Part shown: positions 1 through 6,948 of the stretch, in pieces | How positions within the stretch are numbered: the first letter of the stretch is position 1 | Layout of the letters: each line of letters starts with the position of its first letter | DNA from: Oxalobacteraceae bacterium UBA6018 | GTDB lineage: Bacteria > Pseudomonadota > Gammaproteobacteria > Burkholderiales > Burkholderiaceae_D | Assembly: GCA_002428015.1 (NCBI GenBank) | Contig: DIZW01000081.1 | Span: 1,563 to 30,922 of the forward strand | DNA: 29,360 nt | Direction of reading: 5' to 3' | Made by a program: the position numbers and the translations under genes | Notes under the pieces: model-generated | The model's input: only the letters and a program-made list of their open reading frames with translations | Database searches by the model: none | What the model was told of the DNA's origin: nothing

Positions 1-117
1 CTGGTCGCCGCCGCCTTCAACGACGCGGTGCGCAAGGCCGAGTCGACGGCGGCCGAAAAAATGGGCGGCCTGACCTCGGGCATGCAGCTGCCGCCCGGCT
101 TCAAGATGCCGTTCTAA
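1..117 (+). CDS. ybaB: YbaB/EbfC nucleoid-associated protein, C-terminal fragment
   Basis: The window opens inside an ORF that gives 38 codons and a TAA stop. The visible tail contains AESTAAEKMGGLTSGMQLPPG and ends in GFKMPF, which is the characteristic end of YbaB/EbfC family proteins. These are small dimeric DNA-binding proteins associated with the nucleoid. The gene lies 15 bp upstream of recR, and ybaB-recR (often after dnaX) is a widely conserved bacterial gene order, which supports the assignment. The N-terminal two thirds lie outside the window. Confidence 0.88.
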   Translation: MVAAAFNDAVRKAESTAAEKMGGLTSGMQLPPGFKMPF

Positions 118-132
118 GCAGCCAAACAGCCG

Positions 133-723
133 ATGTCCAAGTCGCTCGAGTTCCTGACCGAGGCCCTGCGCCGCCTGCCCGGCGTCGGTCCCAAGTCGGC
201 CCAGCGCATGGCCTTCCACCTGCTGCAGCACGACCGCGAGGGCGCCGAGATGCTCTCGCGCGCGCTGTACCAGGCGGTCGACACGGTGCACCACTGCGCG
301 CTGTGTAACACCTTCGCGGAGACCGAGGTGTGCGACCTGTGCCTGGACGATACGCGCGACACCACGTTGCTGTGCGTCGTCGAGACCCCGGCCGACCAGC
401 TCATGATCGAGCAGACCCTGACCTTCAAGGGCCTGTACTTCGTGCTGATGGGACGCCTGTCGCCGCTGGACGGCATCGGCCCCAAGGACATCCACCTGGA
501 AAAGCTGATCCAGCGCGCCGGCGACGGGGTGGTGGCCGAGGTGGTCCTGGCGACCAACTTCACCAACGAGGGCGAAGCCACGGCCCACTACATCAGCGAG
601 ATGCTCAAGGCGCGCGGACTGCGCGTGAGCCGCCTGGCGCGCGGCGTGCCGGTCGGCGGCGAGCTCGAATATGTCGATGCCGGCACCATCGCGCGCGCCA
701 TGCTGGACCGCCGCGCCACCTGA
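133..723 (+). CDS. recR: Recombination mediator protein RecR
   Basis: RecR works with RecO (and RecF) to load RecA onto SSB-coated single-stranded DNA at gaps during recombinational repair. The 196-aa product has the usual RecR length. The N-terminus carries the helix-hairpin-helix region with LPGVGPKSAQRMAF (about residues 15-28). A C4 zinc finger is formed by Cys55, Cys58, Cys67 and Cys70. A Toprim domain follows, beginning near VVETPADQLMIE (about residue 82), with the Toprim glutamate at residue 84. The ATG start gives the canonical N-terminus, although no strong Shine-Dalgarno sequence is visible. It is probably cotranscribed with ybaB. Confidence 0.97.
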   Translation: MSKSLEFLTEALRRLPGVGPKSAQRMAFHLLQHDREGAEMLSRALYQAVDTVHHCALCNTFAETEVCDLCLDDTRDTTLLCVVETPADQLMIEQTLTFKGLYFVLMGRLSPLDGIGPKDIHLEKLIQRAGDGVVAEVVLATNFTNEGEATAHYISEMLKARGLRVSRLARGVPVGGELEYVDAGTIARAMLDRRAT

Positions 724-734
724 GCGCCACCGCC

Positions 735-768
735 ACAAGCATCACCACCACCACCACTACCACCACGA
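735..768 (+). repeat. CAC-rich simple repeat between recR and the CoA-transferase
   Basis: The short gap between recR and the next gene is a tract of repeated CAC/ACC triplets (for example CATCACCACCACCACCAC). It occupies the place where a ribosome binding site would normally be, and no purine-rich Shine-Dalgarno is visible before the ATG at 775. I see no further function in it. Confidence 0.6.
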
Positions 769-774
769 CCAACG

Positions 775-1986
775 ATGAGCACTTCCAAAGGAGCACTGGC
801 CGGCATCAAGGTGCTTGAACTGGGCACCCTGATCGCCGGGCCTTTCTGCGCCCGCATGCTGGGCGAATTCGGCGCCGACGTGATCAAGATCGAGGCGCCC
901 GAGGGCGGCGATCCGATCCGCAGCTGGCGCATCCTCAAGGACGGCACCTCGCTGTGGTGGTCGGTCCAGTCGCGCAACAAGAAGAGCCTCACGCTGAACA
1001 TGAAGCACGCCCAGGGCCGCGCCATCGCCCGCAAGCTGGCGCTGGAGGCCGACATCATCATCGAGAACTACCGCCCCGGCGTGCTGGAAAAATGGGGCAT
1101 CGGCTACGAGCAGCTCAAGGCCGACAACCCGGCCACGATCATGGTGCGCTTGTCCGGCTTCGGCCAGACCGGCCCGATGAAGGACCAGCCGGGCTTCGGC
1201 GCGATCGGCGAGTCGATGGGCGGCCTGCGCTACGTGTCGGGCCACCCGGACCGCCCGCCGGTGCGGGTCGGCGTGTCGATCGGCGACTCCGTGGCCGCCC
1301 TGCACGGGGTGATCGGCGCGATGGTGGCGCTGCGCCACCGCGACGCCACCGGCGGGCGCATCAAAGGCGAGGGCCAGATGGTCGACGTGGCGCTGTACGA
1401 GGCGGTGTTCAACATGATGGAGTCGCTGGTGCCGGAGTTCGACCACGCCGGCGTGGTGCGCGAGCGCACCGGCGGCGCGCTGCCGGGCATCGTGCCGTCC
1501 AATACCTACACCACCGGCGACGGCGAGAACATCGTCATCGCCGGCAATGGCGACGCGATCTTCAAGCGCCTGATGCTGGCGATGGGGCGCATCGACATGG
1601 CGGGCGACCCGCAACTGGCGCGCAACGACGGCCGGGTGCCGCGCAGCGCCGAGATCGACGCGGCCATCCAGGCCTGGTGCGACACCCAGACCATCGACGG
1701 CGCGCTGGCCACCCTGCAGGCGGCCGACGTCCCGGCCGGGAAGATCTATTCGGTGCGCGACATGATGAGCGACCCGCAATTTCTCGCGCGCGGCATGTTC
1801 GAGCAACACCAGTTCGCCGACGGCACGCCGGTGAAGATGCCGGCCGTGACGCCCAAGCTGTCGGCCACGCCGGGCGAGACCCGCTGGCTGGGCCCGGCGC
1901 TTGGCGAACACAACGACGAGATACTGCGGCAGCTCGGTTACAGCGCCGAGGACATCGCGGCGCTCAGGCGCGACGGCGTACTCTAA
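775..1986 (+). CDS. CaiB/BaiF family CoA-transferase (class III)
   Basis: Class III CoA-transferases move CoA between an acyl-CoA donor and a free carboxylic acid through an aspartyl-CoA thioester intermediate in the cytoplasm. The 403-aa length fits the family. The N-terminus GIKVLELGTLIAGPF followed by GADVIKIEAP is the typical CoA-binding start. The segment GEGQMVDVALYEAVFNMMESL contains the expected catalytic aspartate (about residue 204). The substrate cannot be deduced; formyl-, succinyl- and carnitine-type enzymes all share these motifs. The ATG at 775 lacks a good ribosome binding site. An AAAGGAG run at 787-793 lies inside the ORF, but no suitable downstream in-frame start matches the family N-terminus. 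Confidence 0.92.
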   Translation: MSTSKGALAGIKVLELGTLIAGPFCARMLGEFGADVIKIEAPEGGDPIRSWRILKDGTSLWWSVQSRNKKSLTLNMKHAQGRAIARKLALEADIIIENYRPGVLEKWGIGYEQLKADNPATIMVRLSGFGQTGPMKDQPGFGAIGESMGGLRYVSGHPDRPPVRVGVSIGDSVAALHGVIGAMVALRHRDATGGRIKGEGQMVDVALYEAVFNMMESLVPEFDHAGVVRERTGGALPGIVPSNTYTTGDGENIVIAGNGDAIFKRLMLAMGRIDMAGDPQLARNDGRVPRSAEIDAAIQAWCDTQTIDGALATLQAADVPAGKIYSVRDMMSDPQFLARGMFEQHQFADGTPVKMPAVTPKLSATPGETRWLGPALGEHNDEILRQLGYSAEDIAALRRDGVL

Positions 1987-2070
1987 AGCTGCCCGGCGGC
2001 CTTTGCGTGTGCTCAAGCCGCGCAAGTCGACCGCTGGTATCGTGAGCTCACTCAACCTGGGCTCACCAGC

Positions 2071-3207
2071 ATGCACTTCGCCGATATCACCATGTTCTAC
2101 GCCGCGGAAGGTGGCGGCGTCAGCACCTACCTCAACGCCAAGGCGCGCTGGCTGGCCCAGCGCAGCCGCGTCGAGCACACCATCGTCAGTCCCAACGTGG
2201 AAAGCGCGGGGCGCGCGCCGGCCCTGCTGCGCGTTCCCAGCCTGCCCGTGCCCGGCCTGCACGGCTACCGCTGGCCGCGCTCGGTGGGCGTGGCGGCGCG
2301 CCTGCTCGCTTCGCTCCAGCCGGACCTGATCGAGGCGGGCGACGCCGGCCCGTGCGCCTGGGCCGCGCTGCGCGTCAAGCGGCGCCTGGGCGTGCCGGCC
2401 GTGGCCTTCTACCACTCGGACCTGCCGCACCTGATCGGCCAGCGCTTCGGCGACCTGGCCATGCAAGGCGCCCGCCAGTACCTGGCCCAGCTGTACCGCC
2501 AGTTCGACCTGGTGCTCGCGCCCAGCCGCCTGATGGTGCAGCAGTTGTGCGGCATGGGCATCGCCGACGCCGTGCACCAGCCGCTCGGCATCGACGTGCG
2601 CGTGTTCAGCCCGCAGCGCCGCATCGGTACCCTGCGCGAGCACCTGCACCTGCCGCCGGCCACGCGGCTGCTGGTGTACGCCGGCCGCTTCACCCAGGAG
2701 AAAAAACTGAACGTGCTGATCGACGCCGTGCGCCGGCTCGGCCGTCCCTACCATTTGCTGCTGATCGGCGGCGGGGCGGCGCTGCCGCGCTATCCGCAGA
2801 TCAGCTACATGCCGTTCAAGCGCGACCAGCGCACCCTGGCGCGCCTGCTGGCCAGCTGCGACGTGCTGGTCCATCCGGGCGACTGCGAAACCTTCGGCCT
2901 GATCGTGCTCGAGGCGATGGCCTGCGGCCTGCCGGTGGTGGGCACGCGCGGCGGCGGCGTGGCCGAGCTGGTCGACGACGCCAGCGGCATCCTGGTGCAG
3001 CCCAACTGCGTCGACAGCCTGTGCGTGGGGATCGACGCCGTGTACCGCCAGGGGCTGGCGGCGCGCTCCGAGGCGGCCTGGCGCAAGGCGCGCGAGCAGT
3101 ATGACTGGAACCGCATCATGCCGCAGCTGATGCGCCGCTACGCCGGCCTGCTGGCCTCGCGCGCGCGCGCCGAGCTCGAAGCGGAGCGTGTCTGTGTCCC
3201 CGAGTGA
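2071..3207 (+). CDS. GT4-family glycosyltransferase (group 1)
   Basis: The 378-aa product has the two-Rossmann (GT-B) layout. The acceptor half starts MHFADITMFYAAEGGGVSTYL, a glycine-rich loop typical of GT4 enzymes. The donor half starts at LLVYAGRFTQEKKLNVLIDAV. The E-x7-E nucleotide-sugar motif is CETFGLIVLEAMACGLPVV, with Glu273 and Glu281. The role is probably transfer of a sugar to a lipid or polysaccharide acceptor at the inner membrane; donor and acceptor are unknown. The last 20 bp overlap the start of the downstream deacetylase-like gene, so the two are probably translationally coupled and act on the same glycan or glycolipid. Confidence 0.9.
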   Translation: MHFADITMFYAAEGGGVSTYLNAKARWLAQRSRVEHTIVSPNVESAGRAPALLRVPSLPVPGLHGYRWPRSVGVAARLLASLQPDLIEAGDAGPCAWAALRVKRRLGVPAVAFYHSDLPHLIGQRFGDLAMQGARQYLAQLYRQFDLVLAPSRLMVQQLCGMGIADAVHQPLGIDVRVFSPQRRIGTLREHLHLPPATRLLVYAGRFTQEKKLNVLIDAVRRLGRPYHLLLIGGGAALPRYPQISYMPFKRDQRTLARLLASCDVLVHPGDCETFGLIVLEAMACGLPVVGTRGGGVAELVDDASGILVQPNCVDSLCVGIDAVYRQGLAARSEAAWRKAREQYDWNRIMPQLMRRYAGLLASRARAELEAERVCVPE

Positions 3208-4186
3208 CGCGGCGGCCGGCGCGCAGCCTGGGGGCGGGGACGCCGGCGCAGGGCCGCGCGATGGCTGGCGCCGTGACGGGTTTCGCGATGGCCTGCCGCA
3301 CGCCGGCGATGCGTCTGGCGACGATGAACGGGGCGAGTTGGCGCGCGCGCGCCCGGCGCTGTGCGTGGCCATCCACGACGTGGCGCCGGCCACCTGGCCG
3401 TCCTGCGTGCGGCTGCTGCAGGCCGTGCGCGCCGTGGCCGACATACCGCTCACCTGGCTGGTGGTGCCACGCTTTCACGACAATCCGGCGCGCTCGGCGG
3501 CCTGCGAAAGCACGCTGGACACCCTGCTTGCCGAGGGCCACGAGCTGGCGCTGCACGGCTACACGCATCTGGACCCGGCCCCCCAGGACGGCCCCCTGCC
3601 GAGCTATTTGGTGCGCAACGTGTACACCCAGCGCGAAGGGGAGTTCTCCGCCATCGGCACCGACGAGGCGCGCCGCCGCATCGAGCTGGGGTTGGGCTGG
3701 TTCCGCCAGCGCGGCTGGTGTCCGGCGGGCTTCGTGGCGCCGGCCTGGCTGCTGGGCGAGGCGGCCTGGCAGGCCCTGCGCGAATATCCGTTCGCCTACA
3801 CCACCAGCTATTCGCGCTTTTATTTGCTGCCGGGGCGGCGCTCGGTGCTGGCGCCGGCGCTGGTGTACGCGGCGCGCAACCGGGCAGGGCGGCTGTTGTC
3901 GCCGCCCGCCGTGTCACTGATGGCCACGCTGCTGCGCGGCGCGCCGCTGGTGCGGCTGGCGCTGCATCCGCGCGACGCGGCCCACCCGGCGCTGCTGCGC
4001 CATGCCCAGCGCCTGCTGGCCCACCTGCTCGAGGCGCGCGAGCCGCTCACCAAGTCGGCCTTCGCGGCGCGCGCGGGCGGCCGCCTTACCAGTACGGTCC
4101 CCAGTATCCACCCATCGCCCACCGATGCCGTCCGTAGCCGGCGTAATACGACGGACCAAAGCGGTCATAGTCATCCTTGGCGCTGA
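3188..4186 (+). CDS. DUF2334 polysaccharide deacetylase-like protein
   Basis: The core, from RPALCVAIHDVAPATWP (residue 56 on), resembles DUF2334 proteins with a NodB-like (carbohydrate esterase 4) fold. IHDVAP holds the likely catalytic aspartate (HDVAP 63-67), and ELALHGYTH holds a zinc-type H-x3-H pair (residues 123-127). It probably deacetylates an N-acetyl sugar, but the substrate is unknown. The start is uncertain. The GTG at 3188 gives a low-complexity, Gly/Asp-rich N-terminus of about 50 residues; a TTG at 3338, preceded by GGGGCGAG, would remove it. The C-terminal 38 residues look non-conserved and run antisense over the 3' end of the facing lipoprotein gene by 101 bp. Confidence 0.78.
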   Translation: MSVSPSDAAAGAQPGGGDAGAGPRDGWRRDGFRDGLPHAGDASGDDERGELARARPALCVAIHDVAPATWPSCVRLLQAVRAVADIPLTWLVVPRFHDNPARSAACESTLDTLLAEGHELALHGYTHLDPAPQDGPLPSYLVRNVYTQREGEFSAIGTDEARRRIELGLGWFRQRGWCPAGFVAPAWLLGEAAWQALREYPFAYTTSYSRFYLLPGRRSVLAPALVYAARNRAGRLLSPPAVSLMATLLRGAPLVRLALHPRDAAHPALLRHAQRLLAHLLEAREPLTKSAFAARAGGRLTSTVPSIHPSPTDAVRSRRNTTDQSGHSHPWR

Positions 4187-4367
4187 GCTGCAGCACGCAG
4201 TCGCGCCACTGGTCGGTGTTGATCGCGTAGCCGAGCCTGGTGCAGGCCGGCCCGTAGACCTGCATCATCTGTTCCATGTCGGCCTGCAGGCGGGCCGCTT
4301 TTTCCTGGGGAGTGGCGCAGCCGGCCAGGACTGTCGCCGCTCCGATTGCCAATAAGACGCTTCGCAT
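4086..4367 (-). CDS. Small lipoprotein with aromatic-rich C-terminus
   Basis: This 93-aa protein begins MRSVLLAIGAATVLAGC, a signal peptide with the lipobox LAGC and lipidation cysteine at residue 17. It is probably anchored in the outer or inner membrane. The mature part has an amphipathic segment (ATPQEKAARLQADMEQMMQVYG), two further cysteines (CTRLGY and RDCVLQL) that could form a disulfide, and an aromatic/Gly-rich tail ending GGYWGPYW. I do not recognise a function. An AAGGAG ribosome binding site sits 6 nt before the ATG at 4367, which rejects the longer 212-codon ORF in the same frame. A promoter-like pair lies upstream. Confidence 0.8.
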   Translation of the reverse strand: MRSVLLAIGAATVLAGCATPQEKAARLQADMEQMMQVYGPACTRLGYAINTDQWRDCVLQLSAKDDYDRFGPSYYAGYGRHRWAMGGYWGPYW

Positions 4368-4402
4368 CGCTATCTCCTTGAAAATCAACAACTTGCGCCT
4401 GA

Positions 4403-4430
4403 ATTGTCCAGCTTTTTCCAACGCCTTCAA
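4403..4430 (-). promoter_or_regulatory. Candidate sigma70 promoter of the lipoprotein gene
   Basis: On the minus strand TTGAAG (4425-4430) and GACAAT (4403-4408) are separated by 16 bp, about 36 bp upstream of the ATG. The -10 matches the consensus at only four of six positions, so this is a tentative call based on motif and position. Confidence 0.4.
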
Positions 4431-4536
4431 GCCGGGCGTTAAAAATCCATGATACACCCGGCCCGCAACGCTTGTTGCGCGTGCGCGCGCACGGGGTTTC
4501 TGGCAATATGCCCAGCTATCGAACCCGGGAGAACGT

Positions 4537-6936
4537 ATGGCCAAGCGTGGAATCAAGATCTGGACGGTCAGGCTGGCGCTGGCGCTGATGGCGCTGCTGA
4601 TCCTGTGCGCGCTGTCGATCTGGACGTTTCTGCGCGGCAGCCTCGCCCAGCTGGACGGCACCATCCACGCCCCCGGCCTGACGGCCCCCGTCAGCGTGGC
4701 GCGCGACGCCCATGGCGTGCCCATGATCAGCGGCCAGGACCGCGGCGACGTGGCCTACGCGACCGGCTACGTGCACGCCCAGGAGCGCTTTTTCCAGATG
4801 GACTTGCTGCGCCGCGTGGGCGCGGGCGAGCTGGCTGAGCTGTTCGGCGCCAAGGCCGTGCCGCTGGACCGCGCGCACCGCCTGCACCGCTTCCGCGCGC
4901 GCGCCGAGCTGGCGCTGCGCGGCATGAGCACCGACGAGCGCCGCCTGCTCGAGCGCTACGTGGCCGGCGTCAACGACGGTCTGCACGCGCTGGCGGCCAA
5001 GCCGTTCGAATACGCGCTCACCGGCAGCACCCCGCGCGACTGGCGCGCCGCCGACTCGTTGCTGGTGGTGTGCGCCATGTATTTTGACCTGCAAGGCAAG
5101 CTCGAACCGCGCGAGCTGGCGCGCGGCTGGCTCAAGGATCACGCCAGCGCCGAGCAGCGCGCCTTCCTGCTGCCCGAGATGACGCAGTGGGACGCCCCGT
5201 TCGACGCGGCCAGCGTGGCGGCGCCGTCCGCGCCCATCCCGGCAAGCGCGCCGTCGTGGTGGGGCCGGCCCGGTAAGGGCGACGCGGCGGCCCGGATCGC
5301 CTCGGCCGAGTTCATCGACGCGGTCGGCAGCAACAACTGGGCGCTGGCCGGCTCGCGCAGCAAGAGCGGCGCGGCGATCGTGTCCAACGACATGCACCTG
5401 GGCACCCAGCTACCCAACATCTGGTACCGCCTGGCCCTGCAATTTCCTGACGCGTCCGGCAAGCCGCGGCGCACGGTCGGCGTCACCCTGCCTGGCGCGC
5501 TGCCGGTCATCGTGGTCGGCAGCAACGGCCACGTGGCCTGGGGCTACACCAACAGCTATGGCGACTTTCTCGACCTGATCGCCCTGGAAACCGATCCCGC
5601 CCACCCCGGCCAGGTGCGCACGCCGAACGGCTGGGAGACCCCGGTCAGCCACACCGAGACCATCCTGGTCAGGGGCGCGCCGGCCGAGCAGATGGTGGTG
5701 CGCGAGACCTCGCTGGGGCCGGTGGACGAGGCCGCGGGGCGCGCCTACGCCGTGCATTGGATGGCGCATTCGCCGCAGGCGCTCAACCTCAATCCGCGCC
5801 TGCTGGAGACGGCCGACACGCTCGACGACGCGCTTCATGCCGCCGCCACCTTGGGCATCCCGGCCCAGAACTTCGTCGCCGGCGACGACAAGGGCAATAT
5901 CGGCTGGACCATCGCCGGCCTGCTGCCGCGCCGCGCGCACCCAGGCCAGGCCGACACCTATCCGATCGGGCCGGACGGCGCCAGCTTCGACGGCGCGCTG
6001 TCACCGGACGCCTATCCGCGCCTGGTCAATCCGGCCGGCGGCCAGCTGTCAAGCGCCAACAACCGCCAGTTGCTGGGCGCCGGCGCCCAGTTGATCGGCG
6101 ACGGCGGCTTCGACCTGGGCGCGCGCAACCACCAGGTGCGCGAGGCCCTGGCCGCGCTGGCGCCGCAAACCGACGTCGACGCCGTGTACCGGGTGGCGCT
6201 GGACGACCGCGCGCTGTTCATGGCCGGCTGGCGCGCCCGCGCGATCGCCGTGCTGGACGCGGCCGCCCTGCAAGGCCATCCGCAACGGGCCGAGTTCCTG
6301 CGCCTGCTCAAGCAGAGCTGGAACGGCCACGCCAGTGTCGATTCGGTCGGCTACCGGCTGGCGCACAACTTCATGTGGGCCATGTACGACCTGCTGTACG
6401 AGGGCGCCAACGAGCAGCTGGCCACCCTTGGGGGCAAGCCCGCCATGGCGCTGGCCAGCACGCGCTGGCCGGTGGTGGTGGGGCGCCTGATCGACGCGCG
6501 CGCCGCCGCCTGGCTGCCGCCCGGTTACGCCGACTGGCGCGCGGTGCAACTGGCGGCGGTCGACCGCGCCGTCGCGGACCTGGCCAAGGAAGGCGTGGCG
6601 CTGGCCGACGCGCGCTGGGGCGTGCGCAACACGGCGGCGATCGCCCATCCGGTCAGCGCGGCGGCGCCTTTCTTGAAGCCCTGGCTGACCGCGCCCGCCG
6701 ACCAGCTGCCCGGCGACGCCAACATGCCGCGCGTGGCCGGCAGCAATTTCGGCCAGTCCGAGCGGATGACGGTGACGCCGGGGCGCGAGGAGGAGGGCGT
6801 GTTCAACATGCCGGGCGGGCAGAGCGGACATCCGCTGTCGCCCTACTTCCTCAGCGGGCACGAGGACTGGGTCAAGGGCACGCCGGAGCCGCTGCTGCCG
6901 GGGCCGGCGCTGCACACGCTGACGTTCGTGCGCTAG
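4537..6936 (+). CDS. Penicillin acylase family protein (Ntn hydrolase)
   Basis: Members are periplasmic N-terminal-nucleophile hydrolases that cleave amide bonds, for example in beta-lactams or acyl-homoserine lactones. They are made as a precursor that self-cleaves into alpha and beta chains. The 799-aa length fits. The N-terminus is a membrane anchor or uncleaved signal (about residues 9-31). The predicted beta-chain start is Ser265 in AVGSNNWALAGSRSKSG, followed by the typical SNDMHLGTQLPNIWYRL. The C-terminal block with GSNFGQSERM and FNMPGGQSGHPLSPYF is also typical. A GGAG ribosome binding site precedes the ATG. Substrate is unknown; both acyl-HSL quenching and beta-lactam acylase activities occur in the family. 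Confidence 0.93.
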   Translation: MAKRGIKIWTVRLALALMALLILCALSIWTFLRGSLAQLDGTIHAPGLTAPVSVARDAHGVPMISGQDRGDVAYATGYVHAQERFFQMDLLRRVGAGELAELFGAKAVPLDRAHRLHRFRARAELALRGMSTDERRLLERYVAGVNDGLHALAAKPFEYALTGSTPRDWRAADSLLVVCAMYFDLQGKLEPRELARGWLKDHASAEQRAFLLPEMTQWDAPFDAASVAAPSAPIPASAPSWWGRPGKGDAAARIASAEFIDAVGSNNWALAGSRSKSGAAIVSNDMHLGTQLPNIWYRLALQFPDASGKPRRTVGVTLPGALPVIVVGSNGHVAWGYTNSYGDFLDLIALETDPAHPGQVRTPNGWETPVSHTETILVRGAPAEQMVVRETSLGPVDEAAGRAYAVHWMAHSPQALNLNPRLLETADTLDDALHAAATLGIPAQNFVAGDDKGNIGWTIAGLLPRRAHPGQADTYPIGPDGASFDGALSPDAYPRLVNPAGGQLSSANNRQLLGAGAQLIGDGGFDLGARNHQVREALAALAPQTDVDAVYRVALDDRALFMAGWRARAIAVLDAAALQGHPQRAEFLRLLKQSWNGHASVDSVGYRLAHNFMWAMYDLLYEGANEQLATLGGKPAMALASTRWPVVVGRLIDARAAAWLPPGYADWRAVQLAAVDRAVADLAKEGVALADARWGVRNTAAIAHPVSAAAPFLKPWLTAPADQLPGDANMPRVAGSNFGQSERMTVTPGREEEGVFNMPGGQSGHPLSPYFLSGHEDWVKGTPEPLLPGPALHTLTFVR

Positions 6937-6948
6937 TGGCGTTGACCG

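Noticed and set aside
757..3453. 898-codon open frame on the minus strand
   Set aside because: It runs antisense through the CoA-transferase and glycosyltransferase genes, is rich in His/Ala/Arg/Gly low-complexity sequence, and has no family signature; it is a shadow of high-GC codon use.
4480..4493. CGTGCGCGCGCACG palindrome before the penicillin acylase gene
   Set aside because: It is a 14-bp alternating GC palindrome, but such sequences are frequent by chance in GC-rich DNA, and no promoter or terminator context supports a function.
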